DNA of 64,000 bases. Origin: a virus. Of the stretch, positions 47,387-57,478 are shown piece by piece. The number at the start of each line of letters is the position of its first letter. Within the stretch, counting starts at the first letter, position 1. The stretch is from the IMG/VR virus record IMGVR_UViG_3300046557_000516, positions 1 through 64,000 of that record, one strand, 5' to 3'. A model generated the notes under the pieces. It made no database searches, was not told the DNA's origin, and was given only the letters and a program-made list of their open reading frames with translations. Made by a program: the position numbers and the translations under genes.

Positions 47387-50300
47387 ATGACCGACGGCAC
47401 CAACGTTTTCGACCCAACCTTGTTTCCGCAGTACGATGCGGTCCGCGATCGCCGGCCGATACGCCCGCAAATCGAGCGCACCTATTACCCGGAAGGAGCC
47501 TTCGCGCAGGGCGCCGATGTCAATGAAGGTTTCTCGATCGAGGTCGACAAGCGCAAAGCAATCGGCAACCTGATCGCATCTGACGGTGACCGGCTCTCCG
47601 GTGGCGATATCGTTGTCAACGTCGGCGCCTCGACCGTGTTCATCTCCGATGGTGAAGTCTACGCCCAGGGCGGCCGTCGCTCCATCGCTGCGAAAACGCT
47701 GACGGCTGTCCCGATGACCGGCGCCGTTACCTTGGGGTTCCGTCGCGTCGAAACCATCGTGACTTCAGACGATGACGCCATCTATCTCGGATTGGTCGCC
47801 GCGGCCGTCGAAAGCTACGGTGAGCCTGGGGCGATCCGGACGATCTGGACGTTCTCTTGGGCCTTCGACACCGATGGCGGCACCGGCGATTTCTTCGCCT
47901 ATGTCCACATGAAGGATGGAGTCGTTGTCGCGCAGAGCGCCCCTCCAACTCTGTCTGGCGTCCAGCAGCAGATCGCGGTCTACGACTACGACGCCCACGA
48001 AAACTACGTGGTGCGCGGCTGCAATGTGTCCGCACTCGGCAAGACTGGATCCTCCCAGGTGTTTTCGATCGCTGAAGGCGTCGCCAACATCATGGGGTTC
48101 AAGGCAACCCGCAATTCGGCGAACCTGTTCAACCAGGTCGAAAACCCGGATCTCGGGACGGTGAGCTCGGAGCCAAGCACCTTTGCCGATGGTGGCACCG
48201 GAACCGCGGTTATCACGACGCGCCGCTTCCCGATCGCGGCGGTCAATTCTGCCATCGTGACGAAGCAGCGAACCGTTACGATCACCAAGGGCGTCAACGG
48301 TTCTGTCGACGCGCTTCCGGATAGCGGGGTCACCACGATCCTTTCTGTTGTCCAGGGCGTCACAACGTACACGACGCCGACCAGCTACTCCCAAGTCGGC
48401 GACGCCGTCGACTGGACCTCAGGCGGCGCGCAGCCGACGACGGGATCGTCCTACCAGGTCACCTATCAGTACCTTGTAGCGGTCACCCCGACGGCCGTGA
48501 CACCAACAACGATCACCTTGACAGGCGGCGTCACCGGTTCGACCGTGCTGCTGATCTATACCTACAAGCTGCCTAGGATCGATAAGATCGGCCTCGACCA
48601 GGACGGCAACGTCGTCTACTTGACCGGGATATCGGCACAGACGAGACCGCAGCCTCCTCAGGTTCCGACCGTGATCCTGTCGCTGGCAACGATCACCAAT
48701 GACTGGCTGAACACCCCGACGGTGAAGAACGACGGCATCCGCGCCTACCCGTTCCCGCTGATCGACCGGATGTACAACAAGCTGCTCAACCTCCTCAACG
48801 AGGTCACGCTGCAGAAGCAGAGCTTGGACATCAACATCCGCTCCGCCGGATCCGCCAATGGCGTCTTCAGTGACCCATTGACATCGGACGTCTTCCGCGA
48901 CGCCGGCTACGGGCAGAACGGCGCCGTCTTCAACGGATCATTCCAGATACCGATCGCGCCGACGTTTCAGCCGATCTCGGCCTCAGGCCCTCTAATGCTG
49001 GACTTCCAGCAGGAGACCGTGATCTCGCAGACCTTGATTTCGGGGTGCGCGCCGATCAACCCGTATATGTCGTTCACCCCGCTGCCGGCGATCATCACGA
49101 TCACCCCGGGAGAGGATTATTGGACGCAGCAGCAGACGGTTTGGCTGTCGGAACAGACCCAGGTTTTCGGATCTGGCAACACGGAGCGCGTCGTCGACAC
49201 CACGGTTCTTTCCTCCGTGGCGTCGGCGCCGATCCGCTATCTCCGCCAGATCACCGTCGGGTTCACCATCTCGAAATTCGGGGTGGGCGAAACGCTGTCG
49301 AAGCTTGTATTCGCCGATCATGACGTCACCCCAGGCGGCCCGCTTACCGCCAACGGTTCCGGCATCATTACCGGTTCCTTCGTCATCCCGGCCGGCGTGC
49401 CTTCAGGCTCCAAGCTTGTTGTCGCAACCGGCGGATCCGGAGCGATCTGCGCCGCCACGTTTACCGGCCAAGGCATGCTCGAGATCACAGAGCTGCAACA
49501 GGTGACGTCGGTCCAGCGCTACCAGGTCAACCCGCCGGCCCGCTTGCCGGTTGTCCAGGTCAAGGCGTCGTCTGATCCCGCCGCTGCGAAGTCGTTTGTG
49601 ACGCAACGCGGCGGTCCGGACCCGCAGGCGCAAAGCTTCGTATTGGTGGACGGCCGGCACATCAGTTCGGTCGACATCAAGTTCTGCGCCATCGGCGACG
49701 TCACGAAACCAGTCATCGTCGAGTTTGTGACGATGGAGAACGGCTTCCCGACGCCAGTCGTGATCGCCCAGGCAGAGATCGACATGTCGACGGTCTTTGC
49801 GAACCAATGGACCAGCTTTGTTTTCCCGGTGCCGTTCTACTTGCCGGAGAACCAGTTCTTTGCCTTTGTCATCAAGACGAACGATCCGACGCACGCGATC
49901 TCGATCGCCGACCGCGGGCAGTTCGACGCGATCAACCAGAAATGGATTGCCTCGCAGCCTTATACGGTTGGAACCAGGTTCTCGTCATCAAACGCGGAAA
50001 CCTGGACCGTCCACCAGGACTCCGACATCACCTTCCGGCTGAACTGTGCCGTCTTCAACCCGGTATCAAAGACGGTTTCTCTCGGCGTTTTCGCCGTGAC
50101 CAACTGTTCCGATCTCATCATGCGGGGTGACATCTTCCTGCCAACGGATGACACCTCGGTTGCCTTCGATGTCACCTTCGGTTCGGAACCAACGGTCCGG
50201 GTGCTCCCCGACCAGGTCTTGGAGCGGACATCGTTCTTTACCGGCAACGTGACGATCAAGGCGATCTTGTCTGGATCGACCACGTTGAGCCCGGTTGTCG

Positions 50301-50629
50301 GCAAGGATCTGCTGGCCATCTTCGGCACCATGCAGGCAAACGGCGTCTATGTGTCCGATGCTTGGGCCATGGGAACCGCGATCAAGCTTGATGCCGTGAT
50401 GTCCTTGAAGCTGCCGGTTGGCTCCTCGCTTCTAGTCGAGGCGGACCCAACCACAAACACCTGGACCACGCTGCCGCAGATCGCCGCCATTGCGATCGAC
50501 GGCGGCTACACGGAAACGACCTTCGAAAAGACGCCGTACACCGCGCCACTTGGCAGGCTCCGGCTAACATTAACCGGGACACCGGCGGCTCGGCCGACTG
50601 TGGCCGATCTGCGCGCGTGGACGATTTAA
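47387..50629 (+). CDS. DUF4815-domain tail protein, 1080 aa
   Basis: The start shows the DUF4815 pattern (FDPTLFPQYDAVRDRRPIRP; ERTYYPEGAFAQGADVNEGF). These proteins are large beta-rich baseplate or fiber components of contractile phages. Residues 280-400 hold repeated strand segments (TTYTTPTSYSQVGDAVDWTS), and the last third (SFVLVDGRHISSVDIKFC; LPENQFFAFVIKTND) is a further beta domain. It probably forms part of the baseplate rim that carries the fiber encoded next. Confidence 0.8.
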   Translation: MTDGTNVFDPTLFPQYDAVRDRRPIRPQIERTYYPEGAFAQGADVNEGFSIEVDKRKAIGNLIASDGDRLSGGDIVVNVGASTVFISDGEVYAQGGRRSIAAKTLTAVPMTGAVTLGFRRVETIVTSDDDAIYLGLVAAAVESYGEPGAIRTIWTFSWAFDTDGGTGDFFAYVHMKDGVVVAQSAPPTLSGVQQQIAVYDYDAHENYVVRGCNVSALGKTGSSQVFSIAEGVANIMGFKATRNSANLFNQVENPDLGTVSSEPSTFADGGTGTAVITTRRFPIAAVNSAIVTKQRTVTITKGVNGSVDALPDSGVTTILSVVQGVTTYTTPTSYSQVGDAVDWTSGGAQPTTGSSYQVTYQYLVAVTPTAVTPTTITLTGGVTGSTVLLIYTYKLPRIDKIGLDQDGNVVYLTGISAQTRPQPPQVPTVILSLATITNDWLNTPTVKNDGIRAYPFPLIDRMYNKLLNLLNEVTLQKQSLDINIRSAGSANGVFSDPLTSDVFRDAGYGQNGAVFNGSFQIPIAPTFQPISASGPLMLDFQQETVISQTLISGCAPINPYMSFTPLPAIITITPGEDYWTQQQTVWLSEQTQVFGSGNTERVVDTTVLSSVASAPIRYLRQITVGFTISKFGVGETLSKLVFADHDVTPGGPLTANGSGIITGSFVIPAGVPSGSKLVVATGGSGAICAATFTGQGMLEITELQQVTSVQRYQVNPPARLPVVQVKASSDPAAAKSFVTQRGGPDPQAQSFVLVDGRHISSVDIKFCAIGDVTKPVIVEFVTMENGFPTPVVIAQAEIDMSTVFANQWTSFVFPVPFYLPENQFFAFVIKTNDPTHAISIADRGQFDAINQKWIASQPYTVGTRFSSSNAETWTVHQDSDITFRLNCAVFNPVSKTVSLGVFAVTNCSDLIMRGDIFLPTDDTSVAFDVTFGSEPTVRVLPDQVLERTSFFTGNVTIKAILSGSTTLSPVVGKDLLAIFGTMQANGVYVSDAWAMGTAIKLDAVMSLKLPVGSSLLVEADPTTNTWTTLPQIAAIAIDGGYTETTFEKTPYTAPLGRLRLTLTGTPAARPTVADLRAWTI

Positions 50630-50642
50630 GGGGCTCTGATCA

Positions 50643-52220
50643 GTGACCATCATTGACAACAGGACGGTGCATCGGAACTACCCGCTTCCGAACAACGCCA
50701 ATAATCTCTTGGATGACGTCGCCCGCCTCATCCTTTCGATCATCGATGTCGACGTTGACATCGATGCTCTCTACGCTGCGGTTGCCGCGGCGACGTCAAC
50801 GGTCTCTCCGCATTTCACCGGGACGCCCACTGCGCCGACCCCGACGGCCGGCGACAACAGCGGCACGCTAGCGACGACGGCCTTCATCACGACGGCCCTC
50901 GTCAACTTCCTGACGTCGCCTGCCTTCCTTGTCTCGCCAACGGCGCCGACGCAGATCGTTTCCGACAACAGCACGAAGCTTGCAAACACCGCGTTTGTCG
51001 CCCGGGCCGTTGCCAATCTGGTCAACTCATCGCCGGCGAGCCTCGACACCTTGAAGGAGCTCGCCGACGCGCTTGGCGATGATGCCAACTTCGCAACGAC
51101 GATCACAACGCTGATCGCAACGAAGCTGGCGCTGTCCGGCGGGACGATGTCTGGCGATATCGCCATGGCCGGGCACAACATCTCCGGCCTCGCGCAGATC
51201 AACGGCGCCGGGATCAAGGGGAACCGAAGCGCGGTCATCAATGGAAACTTTGATATCTGGCAGCGCGCTCTGTCGTCGACCGCGAACGGGTTCGGATCTG
51301 CAGATCGCAGCGCAGACCTTCATAGCGGGTCTACAAAAACGCACTCTCAGCAGGCGTTCACCCCAGGGCAGACGGCCGTGCCTGGGAACCCGAAGTTCTT
51401 CTCCAGAACCGCAGTCACATCCGTCGCTGGCGCTGGCAACTATGTCCTAAAGTCGTGGCCGATCGAGGACGTCAATACCTACGCCGGCAAGACGGTCACC
51501 GCGGTATTTTGGGCTAGATCGTCAGTCGCGCAAAACATGGCGTTCGATATGCGCCAGTATTTCGGCACCGGCGGATCTCCATCCGCCGATGTCACCGCGA
51601 TCGGGGCGCAGCGACTCGCCTTGACGACGTCCTGGCAGAAGTTCGCACTGGTTATCAGCGTCCCGCCGATCAATAGTAAGACGCTAGGAACCAATGGCGA
51701 TCACGCCTTGATCCCGACGATGTGGTTCGACGCTGGATCAAGTTTCAATGCGCGCACAGGCTCGCTCGGCCAGTTGTCAGGAACATTTGACATATCTCGT
51801 TTTGATCTCATCGAGGGCGACGTCAGCCTGGAGCCTGACCCGCACGCCAATGAGTCGCTATGGGAGACGTTGCGGAAGTGCGAACGGTACTGCGAAAAGT
51901 CATACGACTACGGGCTCTTCCAAGGAAGTTCAGGAAGCGGGCCAGTGTTTGAGACATCGTTAGATGTGCAGACTTTTCATGGGGCCGGTTACACTAAATT
52001 CAGGACTAGAAAAAGGGTTTCCCCTACCCTGACATTGTGGGCGGCCGTAACCGGAACCGCTGGTGTTTTTTATAATTATTCAACCTCGGCAAACCAAGGC
52101 AACACGGCTGTTTCCAGCGTTTGCGAGACAGCATTTCGGGCGTATTGCGGCAATAATGCGCTGACGGCTAACAACCTTTTTGGTTTCCAGTGGCTAGCAG
52201 AAAGCGAGTTGGCACCATGA
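50643..52220 (+). CDS. Tail fiber protein, 525 aa
   Basis: A GTG start opens MTIIDNRTVHRNYPLP. Two fiber repeats occur (SPHFTGTPTAPTPTAGDNSG and SPAFLVSPTAPTQIVSDNST), each followed by a TTAF- or NTAF-type end. A stalk follows (GDIAMAGHNISGLAQINGAG). From residue 195 a carbohydrate-binding-like beta domain begins (VINGNFDIWQRA, FDISRFDLIEGDVSLEPDPH), ending in a tip rich in aromatic and small residues. It is a likely receptor-binding fiber. Confidence 0.85.
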   Translation: MTIIDNRTVHRNYPLPNNANNLLDDVARLILSIIDVDVDIDALYAAVAAATSTVSPHFTGTPTAPTPTAGDNSGTLATTAFITTALVNFLTSPAFLVSPTAPTQIVSDNSTKLANTAFVARAVANLVNSSPASLDTLKELADALGDDANFATTITTLIATKLALSGGTMSGDIAMAGHNISGLAQINGAGIKGNRSAVINGNFDIWQRALSSTANGFGSADRSADLHSGSTKTHSQQAFTPGQTAVPGNPKFFSRTAVTSVAGAGNYVLKSWPIEDVNTYAGKTVTAVFWARSSVAQNMAFDMRQYFGTGGSPSADVTAIGAQRLALTTSWQKFALVISVPPINSKTLGTNGDHALIPTMWFDAGSSFNARTGSLGQLSGTFDISRFDLIEGDVSLEPDPHANESLWETLRKCERYCEKSYDYGLFQGSSGSGPVFETSLDVQTFHGAGYTKFRTRKRVSPTLTLWAAVTGTAGVFYNYSTSANQGNTAVSSVCETAFRAYCGNNALTANNLFGFQWLAESELAP

Positions 52221-52672
52221 TGACTGTGATCGGGTTTATCGACCCTACCATGACCACGATCCAAATAGAGGAAGACGGCGTCTCCAGCTCCGTCCCCAAC
52301 GACATAAGAAACACCCACCGCCAAGCCATCGCCGATTGGGAAGCGGAGGGCAATACGATCCCGCCCTACGCCGCCCCTCCCCCGCCGACTCCGGATCAGA
52401 TCAGCGATCGGCAGTTCTTTCAGGAGCTTTCGATCATGGGCTTGATTACCCAGGCGGAAGCGTTGTCCGCTGTTCAAGTCGGGACGATACCGGCCGCGAT
52501 GGAAACCTTCATCGGCTCTCTTCCATCTGCGCAGCAATTCAGCGCGCGGATGGTGCTGACCGGAGCGACCACATTCCAGCGCTCGCACCCGCTTGTCGCA
52601 ATGTTCGGCGCCGCCCAAGGGATGACGTCGGCGCAGATCGACGCACTATGGATCGCCGCCTCGGCGCTCTAA
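52217..52672 (+). CDS. Tail fiber assembly-like protein, 151 aa
   Basis: The start overlaps the fiber stop (ATGA). The opening MMTVIGFIDPTMTTIQIEED and the helical second half (ISDRQFFQELSIMGLITQAE) are common in small proteins encoded after fibers. It might help fold the fiber or be a minor structural part. Confidence 0.65.
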   Translation: MMTVIGFIDPTMTTIQIEEDGVSSSVPNDIRNTHRQAIADWEAEGNTIPPYAAPPPPTPDQISDRQFFQELSIMGLITQAEALSAVQVGTIPAAMETFIGSLPSAQQFSARMVLTGATTFQRSHPLVAMFGAAQGMTSAQIDALWIAASAL

Positions 52673-52734
52673 ACTGAAGTCCACCCAAGCCGGCGCCTCG
52701 CCGATAATTCCCCAACCACATAGGAGAAAACTCG

Positions 52735-54210
52735 ATGACTCAGGTCATGGGTATCAAGATGCTGCGCGACGGCCTGTCGCCGCAGTCTGTTATCGGCGCG
52801 GACATGGCCGTCATCGGTGTCGTCGGCACCGCCCCGCTTGCCAATGCGACGCTGTTCCCGCTGGACACGCCGGTCCTGGTCAACACCAATGACGCCGTCA
52901 TGGTCGCCGCGCTTGGCTCCACCGGCACGCTGGCTGATGCCATCAAGGCGATCTCGGCGCAGATGAACAACACGGCGGCCGCCAAGGTTGTCGTTTGCCG
53001 CGTCACGTACGATGCGGTCACCGCCAACCAGATCACGAACCTGCTCGGGTCCGAAGGCGCTGGCACTGGCATCTGGTCGCTGCTCGAGGGCCCGCAGACC
53101 CTTGGTCTCACCCCGCGCCTGCTCGTTGTGCCTGGCTTCTCGTCGCAGACTGAGAACGGCGTCGCCTCCATCGCGATCAACACCCCGGGTATCAACTACA
53201 CCGCTGACTTCGCTGTCACCGCAACGGGCGGCGGCGGCACCGGTTTCGCCGGCATCGCCCACGTCGCCGATGGGGCCATCCAGTCGATCGAGATCACGAA
53301 CCCGGGAAAGAGCTACACGACTCCCCCGACCCTCGTGCTCACCGCAGGATCCGGCACCACTGGCGCCGCGACTGCAACGCTTGGCGCCGTCGGCAATCAG
53401 ATCTGCGCGACGATGCCAACCATCGCCGGCCGTCTGAAAGCGAAGTGGATCCCGGAAGGCCCGACCACGTACTCGGCTTGGCTCACCTGGCTCGGCACGC
53501 TGCCCCGCGACATGAACACGCTGCACCCGCTGCAGCAGAGCGCACTAGTAACGGTTGCCGGTTCCACGGTATCAAAGCCGCTGTCGCCCTACGTCGCCGC
53601 TCTCTACGCGCAGCAGGACAATGCCAACGGCGGCATCCCTTCGCACTGCGTCGCCAACCAGCCGATCCTCGGTATCGTCGGGGTGTCACCCGCGATCGTC
53701 CTGGACATCACCAACGATTCCAGCCCGGGGATGGCGGCCATCTTCAACCACGCCGGTATCGTGGTGAAGGGTGACAGCTCCGATGGTGCGTTGTCGGACG
53801 GCGGCTTCACATTTTGGGGCACGGACACGCTGTCGTCGGATACGCAATGGCTCTTTGCCAACGTGGTCCGCCTCCGCGACTACATGGAATTGTCGCTGAC
53901 CCGCACGCTGCGGTTCTACCTCGGCAAGTTCAATCTGACGCTCCAGACCGTCCAGGCCGTTGTCAACACGATGGAGACCTTCCTCTCCAGGCTGCGGGCG
54001 GACAATCACATCATTGATTTCCGGATCGGCTTCGATCCGAACGCCAATGACCCGGCGTCGCTCCGCCTCGGTTTCCTCACGCTTCAGTTCGAAGCGGAAG
54101 AGCCGGCGCCGTTGCGCTTGCTGACCATCAGCTCGCGTCGTTACGCAGATGCTTTGACGACTCTCGTGTCGAACATCTCGATCGCTCTCGGAACCCTCGC
54201 CGCCGCCTAA
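52735..54210 (+). CDS. Tail sheath protein, P2 FI family, with inserted domain, 491 aa
   Basis: The P2-type sheath frame is clear (IGVVGTAPLANATLFPLDTP; LGLTPRLLVVPGFSS; FWGTDTLSSDTQWLFANVVR; FRIGFDPNANDP). Residues about 139-221, right after VPGFSSQTE, form an extra beta-rich, glycine-rich domain with two PG..Y repeats (PGINYTADF and NPGKSYTTPP). Ordinary P2 sheaths lack it. It probably decorates the outside of the tail. AGGAG precedes the ATG. Confidence 0.92.
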   Translation: MTQVMGIKMLRDGLSPQSVIGADMAVIGVVGTAPLANATLFPLDTPVLVNTNDAVMVAALGSTGTLADAIKAISAQMNNTAAAKVVVCRVTYDAVTANQITNLLGSEGAGTGIWSLLEGPQTLGLTPRLLVVPGFSSQTENGVASIAINTPGINYTADFAVTATGGGGTGFAGIAHVADGAIQSIEITNPGKSYTTPPTLVLTAGSGTTGAATATLGAVGNQICATMPTIAGRLKAKWIPEGPTTYSAWLTWLGTLPRDMNTLHPLQQSALVTVAGSTVSKPLSPYVAALYAQQDNANGGIPSHCVANQPILGIVGVSPAIVLDITNDSSPGMAAIFNHAGIVVKGDSSDGALSDGGFTFWGTDTLSSDTQWLFANVVRLRDYMELSLTRTLRFYLGKFNLTLQTVQAVVNTMETFLSRLRADNHIIDFRIGFDPNANDPASLRLGFLTLQFEAEEPAPLRLLTISSRRYADALTTLVSNISIALGTLAAA

Positions 54211-54246
54211 TCCGCGCGTCGCCTTTGAAATTGGAGAAACACGGAA

Positions 54247-54789
54247 ATGGCCGGAACCATTCTCAATCTCGACACCGCCAACTTGTTTGCCGGTGACGAC
54301 GATCCGAACAACTCACAGTTCCTAACCTTGAACAGCATCAAGTGGCCGGATCTCGATGAGAAGATGAAGGCTCACAACCCGGGCGGCGGCGTCATGGCCG
54401 TTGACGTCGGGATGCGTTCCCTCGACCCGATGACGCTTAGCTTTAAGCTCGCCGGGATACAGCCGGATGTCATGAACCAGTTCATGAACGGCTCGCCACG
54501 CCGCAAGAAGTACACGATACGCGGCAACTTGAATGACCTAAAGACACAGGCCGACATCCCTGTTCTCGGGGTTATCGAGGGCCGGATGATCTCGGTCAAG
54601 GTTGGCGAATTCACCAAGGACAACGGCCTCGACACCGACTACATGATCAAAGAGGTTGTCTCCTACTCGCTCTTCATCGACGGCGTCGAGAAGCTCTATT
54701 TCGACCTCTTTGCCGGCCCGCGTGGGGTTCGCATCGATGGCGTTCCGATCTTCAATGACGTCGCCCGCAACATCGGATTGGGTGTCTAA
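54247..54789 (+). CDS. Tail tube protein, P2 FII family, 180 aa
   Basis: It starts MAGTILNLDTANLFAGDDDP and shows the FII-type pattern IKWPDLDEKMKAHNPGGGVM, then RSLDPMTLSFKLAGIQPDVM. It stacks as rings inside the sheath. Length is normal. The stop shares one base with the next ATG. Confidence 0.92.
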   Translation: MAGTILNLDTANLFAGDDDPNNSQFLTLNSIKWPDLDEKMKAHNPGGGVMAVDVGMRSLDPMTLSFKLAGIQPDVMNQFMNGSPRRKKYTIRGNLNDLKTQADIPVLGVIEGRMISVKVGEFTKDNGLDTDYMIKEVVSYSLFIDGVEKLYFDLFAGPRGVRIDGVPIFNDVARNIGLGV

Positions 54790-55148
54790 TGACCGACAAA
54801 ATCGCAGCACAGACAACGCAGTCGGCGACCCCGCCGGCTGCAGAGGAAGGCCCGAAGCTTGCCAAGATCGTGACCACGAAGGTCATCGAGCGGTTCGTCG
54901 ATCTCGACTACCCTGTCGAATACGACGGCACGCTCTACACGGCGATCCGCGTCCACCGTGTCACCGGGACGGCGATCAACGAGTACGTCGAGAAGATGGG
55001 CACGCCTGAAGAGTCTCCCTTCCCTCCCGCCATCGATTGCCCGGTTCCTGTCTGGAAAGCCATGGATGCCGATGACATCGACGCCGTCGCGGAGGCGGCA
55101 ATGGATTTTTTGCCCCGAAGGATGAGGAAGGGAATCGAGTCGACCTGA
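54789..55148 (+). CDS. Tail assembly chaperone, P2 gpE-like, zero-frame product, 119 aa
   Basis: It has the gpE-like core (DYPVEYDGTLYTAIRVHRVT then GTAINEYVEKM) after a polar N-terminus. It lies between tube and tape-measure genes, where the E/E' or G/GT chaperones are found. A slippery site near its end allows the longer product 54789-55309. Confidence 0.85.
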   Translation: MTDKIAAQTTQSATPPAAEEGPKLAKIVTTKVIERFVDLDYPVEYDGTLYTAIRVHRVTGTAINEYVEKMGTPEESPFPPAIDCPVPVWKAMDADDIDAVAEAAMDFLPRRMRKGIEST

Positions 55149-55309
55149 GATCCTGGCGGCAATATGTCGGGCTTGTCAGCGCCACGTTCTCCACCTCGAT
55201 CGACCAGGTCACCGCCTGGGAGTGGTTGAAAATACTGGAGTGGTATGTCGAAGCCTACAACATGAAGATCGTCGACATCTACATCCAAACGCGGATCGCG
55301 CAGAGGTAA
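54789..55309 (+). CDS. Tail assembly chaperone fusion by -1 frameshift, E+E'-like, 173 aa
   Basis: Reading changes to the -1 frame at 55106-55112 and continues to TAA 55307-55309, joining 108 zero-frame codons to 65 new ones (DLRSWRQYVGLVSATFSTSI; AWEWLKILEWYVEAYNMKIV). The -1 frame has no useful start of its own, and the pattern is known from P2 tail gene E. The product should help the tape measure protein assemble. Confidence 0.85.
55106..55112 (+). other. Slippery site TTTTTTG for -1 frameshift
   Basis: Zero-frame codons GAT TTT TTG place T TTT TTG in the X XXY YYZ register. The same heptamer is used in gene E of P2. The site lies 36 bases before the zero-frame stop. Confidence 0.9.
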
Positions 55310-55315
55310 GGGACT

Positions 55316-57478
55316 ATGGCAAAGACGTTCATCGGCGAGCTCATCCTTCGCTTCAAAGACGAAAGCTCCGCGGGTGCTAAGAAATCCGCGGCCGACATCA
55401 CCGGCGCCCTCGGGAAGATCGAGTCGGCCGCGAAGCGTCTCAACGAGATGCCTTGGGGTGGGAAGTTTACGCAGCAGCTCGACAAGCTCGGCGCCTCCTC
55501 CAAGGATCTCGACAAGCTGAAGATGGCGTGGAACAGTCTCTACGCCGACATCGAGACCCGCAATCTTTCCAAGGCGCTGAAGAAATCAGAGCTCGGAAAC
55601 TGGAAGAACGCCACGCTGCAGCATTTCGTCCAGCAGCAGCAGGCGATGCGATCGGAGCTCGACAAGTCCGAGAAGAAAGCGCGCTCATGGTCGAAGAACA
55701 TGAAGTCGATGATGGAAGTCGGTCTCGTCACAATGGGCGCTTACACCGGCGCGTACATGGGCGGCCTCGTTCTCAAGAGCGGCGTCAAGGCATCGGCCGA
55801 TTGGGAACGTGAGAAGTACCGCCTCGCGCAGACCGGCTACAGCGCCGCCGACCAGAACGCCGCGATTTCGAACGCGCAAGCGCTCACCATGAAGTACCCG
55901 CAGATCTCGGGCACAGAAAATCTCGAGCTGACAAAGTCGGCGATCGCCGCAACCGGTGGCGTCAATGAAGGTATCGAGATTGCGAAGATCCTGGCTCGGG
56001 CGCAAGTCATCGCGCAGACGCAAGGCAAAGAATCCAACATCACCGGCGACATGGCCAAGTTCACCAAGGGCGGCGAGCTTGCCGGCTTGATTAAACCCGG
56101 CCCCGGTGGGCAGGAACGGTTCAAGACGGCCCTCGAGAATTGGGTGAAGTTCTCGCAGATCGAAGGCCAATACATGAGCATGGCGGATTTCTTCTCCATG
56201 ACCCGCCGCGCCAAGGGAACCTTTGCCGGCGCCTCCGATGAATTCATCGCCTTGCTTCCATCGCTCGGCGTCGACATGACCGCGCCTGGCGCCGGTACTG
56301 CTTTGAGCTCTCTCAACAAGGCGTATACGGGCAACGTCGGGGGCGGCAACGGCAAGCATAACTTCGAAGAGCAAAAGCGCATCGGGATCCGCGATGAAAA
56401 CGGGATCGTTGCTGCCGATGAATATCGAGCCAATGCTTTCGCGTGGACGCAGAAGTATCTCATTCCGGCGCTGACCAAGGCCGGGATCAACGTCAATGAT
56501 TCAGGATCCGTCCAGGGGGAATTGGCCAAGCTGATCGGCAATGCCAATGCTGCGGCCGTCCAGGGGACGATGATTAATCAGCGGGCATCGATCCAGAAGT
56601 CGATCGACCAACGCAACGGCGCCGAAGGCACCACAACGGCTGAGAACGCTCGCTACCAGGATCCCTATTCTGGCTGGCAGGGGTTCATGAATTCGCTGCA
56701 AAACTTTGCGGCGGCGCTTGGCGAAGGCGGCCCGATGAAGTCCGCTGTTGCCGGCTTGAACGCAATGACCGACGCGATCAACCGGATGCAAGATGTCTGG
56801 CGCAACGGTGGCGCGCTTGGGAAGATGGAAGTCGGCGGCGGTCTTATGGCTGGCGGCTTCGCCGGTTACAAGCTGATCTCCGGCATCTATGCCATTGCCA
56901 CGGCCGGTCCCGCCTTGAACGCATCTGCTGTTGCCCTTGACGGCGCCGCAGCAGCGCTCACAGAGGCGGCCGGCGTTTCCGCGATAGGGAAGGGTCTCCC
57001 CGGCAAGAAAGGCGGCGCTGGCTCTTGGGCGGCATGGGGTCTCGCCGGCATGGCGATCGGCGGCATCGACTCGCTGTTCCGTCCTGGCGACGGCTTAACG
57101 GGCGCTCCCCGGACGCATTGGGGGGTCGACGACGTGCTCCGCAGGCTCATCGCGGTCTCCGGCGCTGGCCCAGGTGCAGGGACGCCGACTTCAGTCCTCG
57201 ACGCTCAACGAGGCGGCGCAGGATCGAACCCGCTACAAAGCGCCATCGACCACGCCTCCGCATTGGGCGGCGCCCTTAACGTCAAAGCGAAACCAATGGT
57301 CGACGTCTCATCCATTGAGGCGGCGATCGGCAAGGCGAACCAGCTCGTCAGCATCCTCGGCGTTGCGCAGAGCGCAGCTCGAGCCTCGACCAACTTCGAT
57401 CTGCCATCGACAACGGGCGCCGGATCCGTCGGCCGTGAAATGAATAGAAACCTCGCCGACCATGGAGTCGTACCGTAA
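55316..57478 (+). CDS. Tail tape measure protein, 720 aa
   Basis: It starts MAKTFIGELILRFKDESSAG and has the long helical N-terminus of tape measure proteins (GALGKIESAAKRLNEM; SELDKSEKKARSWSKNMKSM), a TP901-like central part (AATGGVNEGIEIAKILARAQ) and hydrophobic glycine/alanine-rich segments near residues 500-580. It sets tail length. The stop overlaps the next ATG (TAATG). Confidence 0.9.
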   Translation: MAKTFIGELILRFKDESSAGAKKSAADITGALGKIESAAKRLNEMPWGGKFTQQLDKLGASSKDLDKLKMAWNSLYADIETRNLSKALKKSELGNWKNATLQHFVQQQQAMRSELDKSEKKARSWSKNMKSMMEVGLVTMGAYTGAYMGGLVLKSGVKASADWEREKYRLAQTGYSAADQNAAISNAQALTMKYPQISGTENLELTKSAIAATGGVNEGIEIAKILARAQVIAQTQGKESNITGDMAKFTKGGELAGLIKPGPGGQERFKTALENWVKFSQIEGQYMSMADFFSMTRRAKGTFAGASDEFIALLPSLGVDMTAPGAGTALSSLNKAYTGNVGGGNGKHNFEEQKRIGIRDENGIVAADEYRANAFAWTQKYLIPALTKAGINVNDSGSVQGELAKLIGNANAAAVQGTMINQRASIQKSIDQRNGAEGTTTAENARYQDPYSGWQGFMNSLQNFAAALGEGGPMKSAVAGLNAMTDAINRMQDVWRNGGALGKMEVGGGLMAGGFAGYKLISGIYAIATAGPALNASAVALDGAAAALTEAAGVSAIGKGLPGKKGGAGSWAAWGLAGMAIGGIDSLFRPGDGLTGAPRTHWGVDDVLRRLIAVSGAGPGAGTPTSVLDAQRGGAGSNPLQSAIDHASALGGALNVKAKPMVDVSSIEAAIGKANQLVSILGVAQSAARASTNFDLPSTTGAGSVGREMNRNLADHGVVP

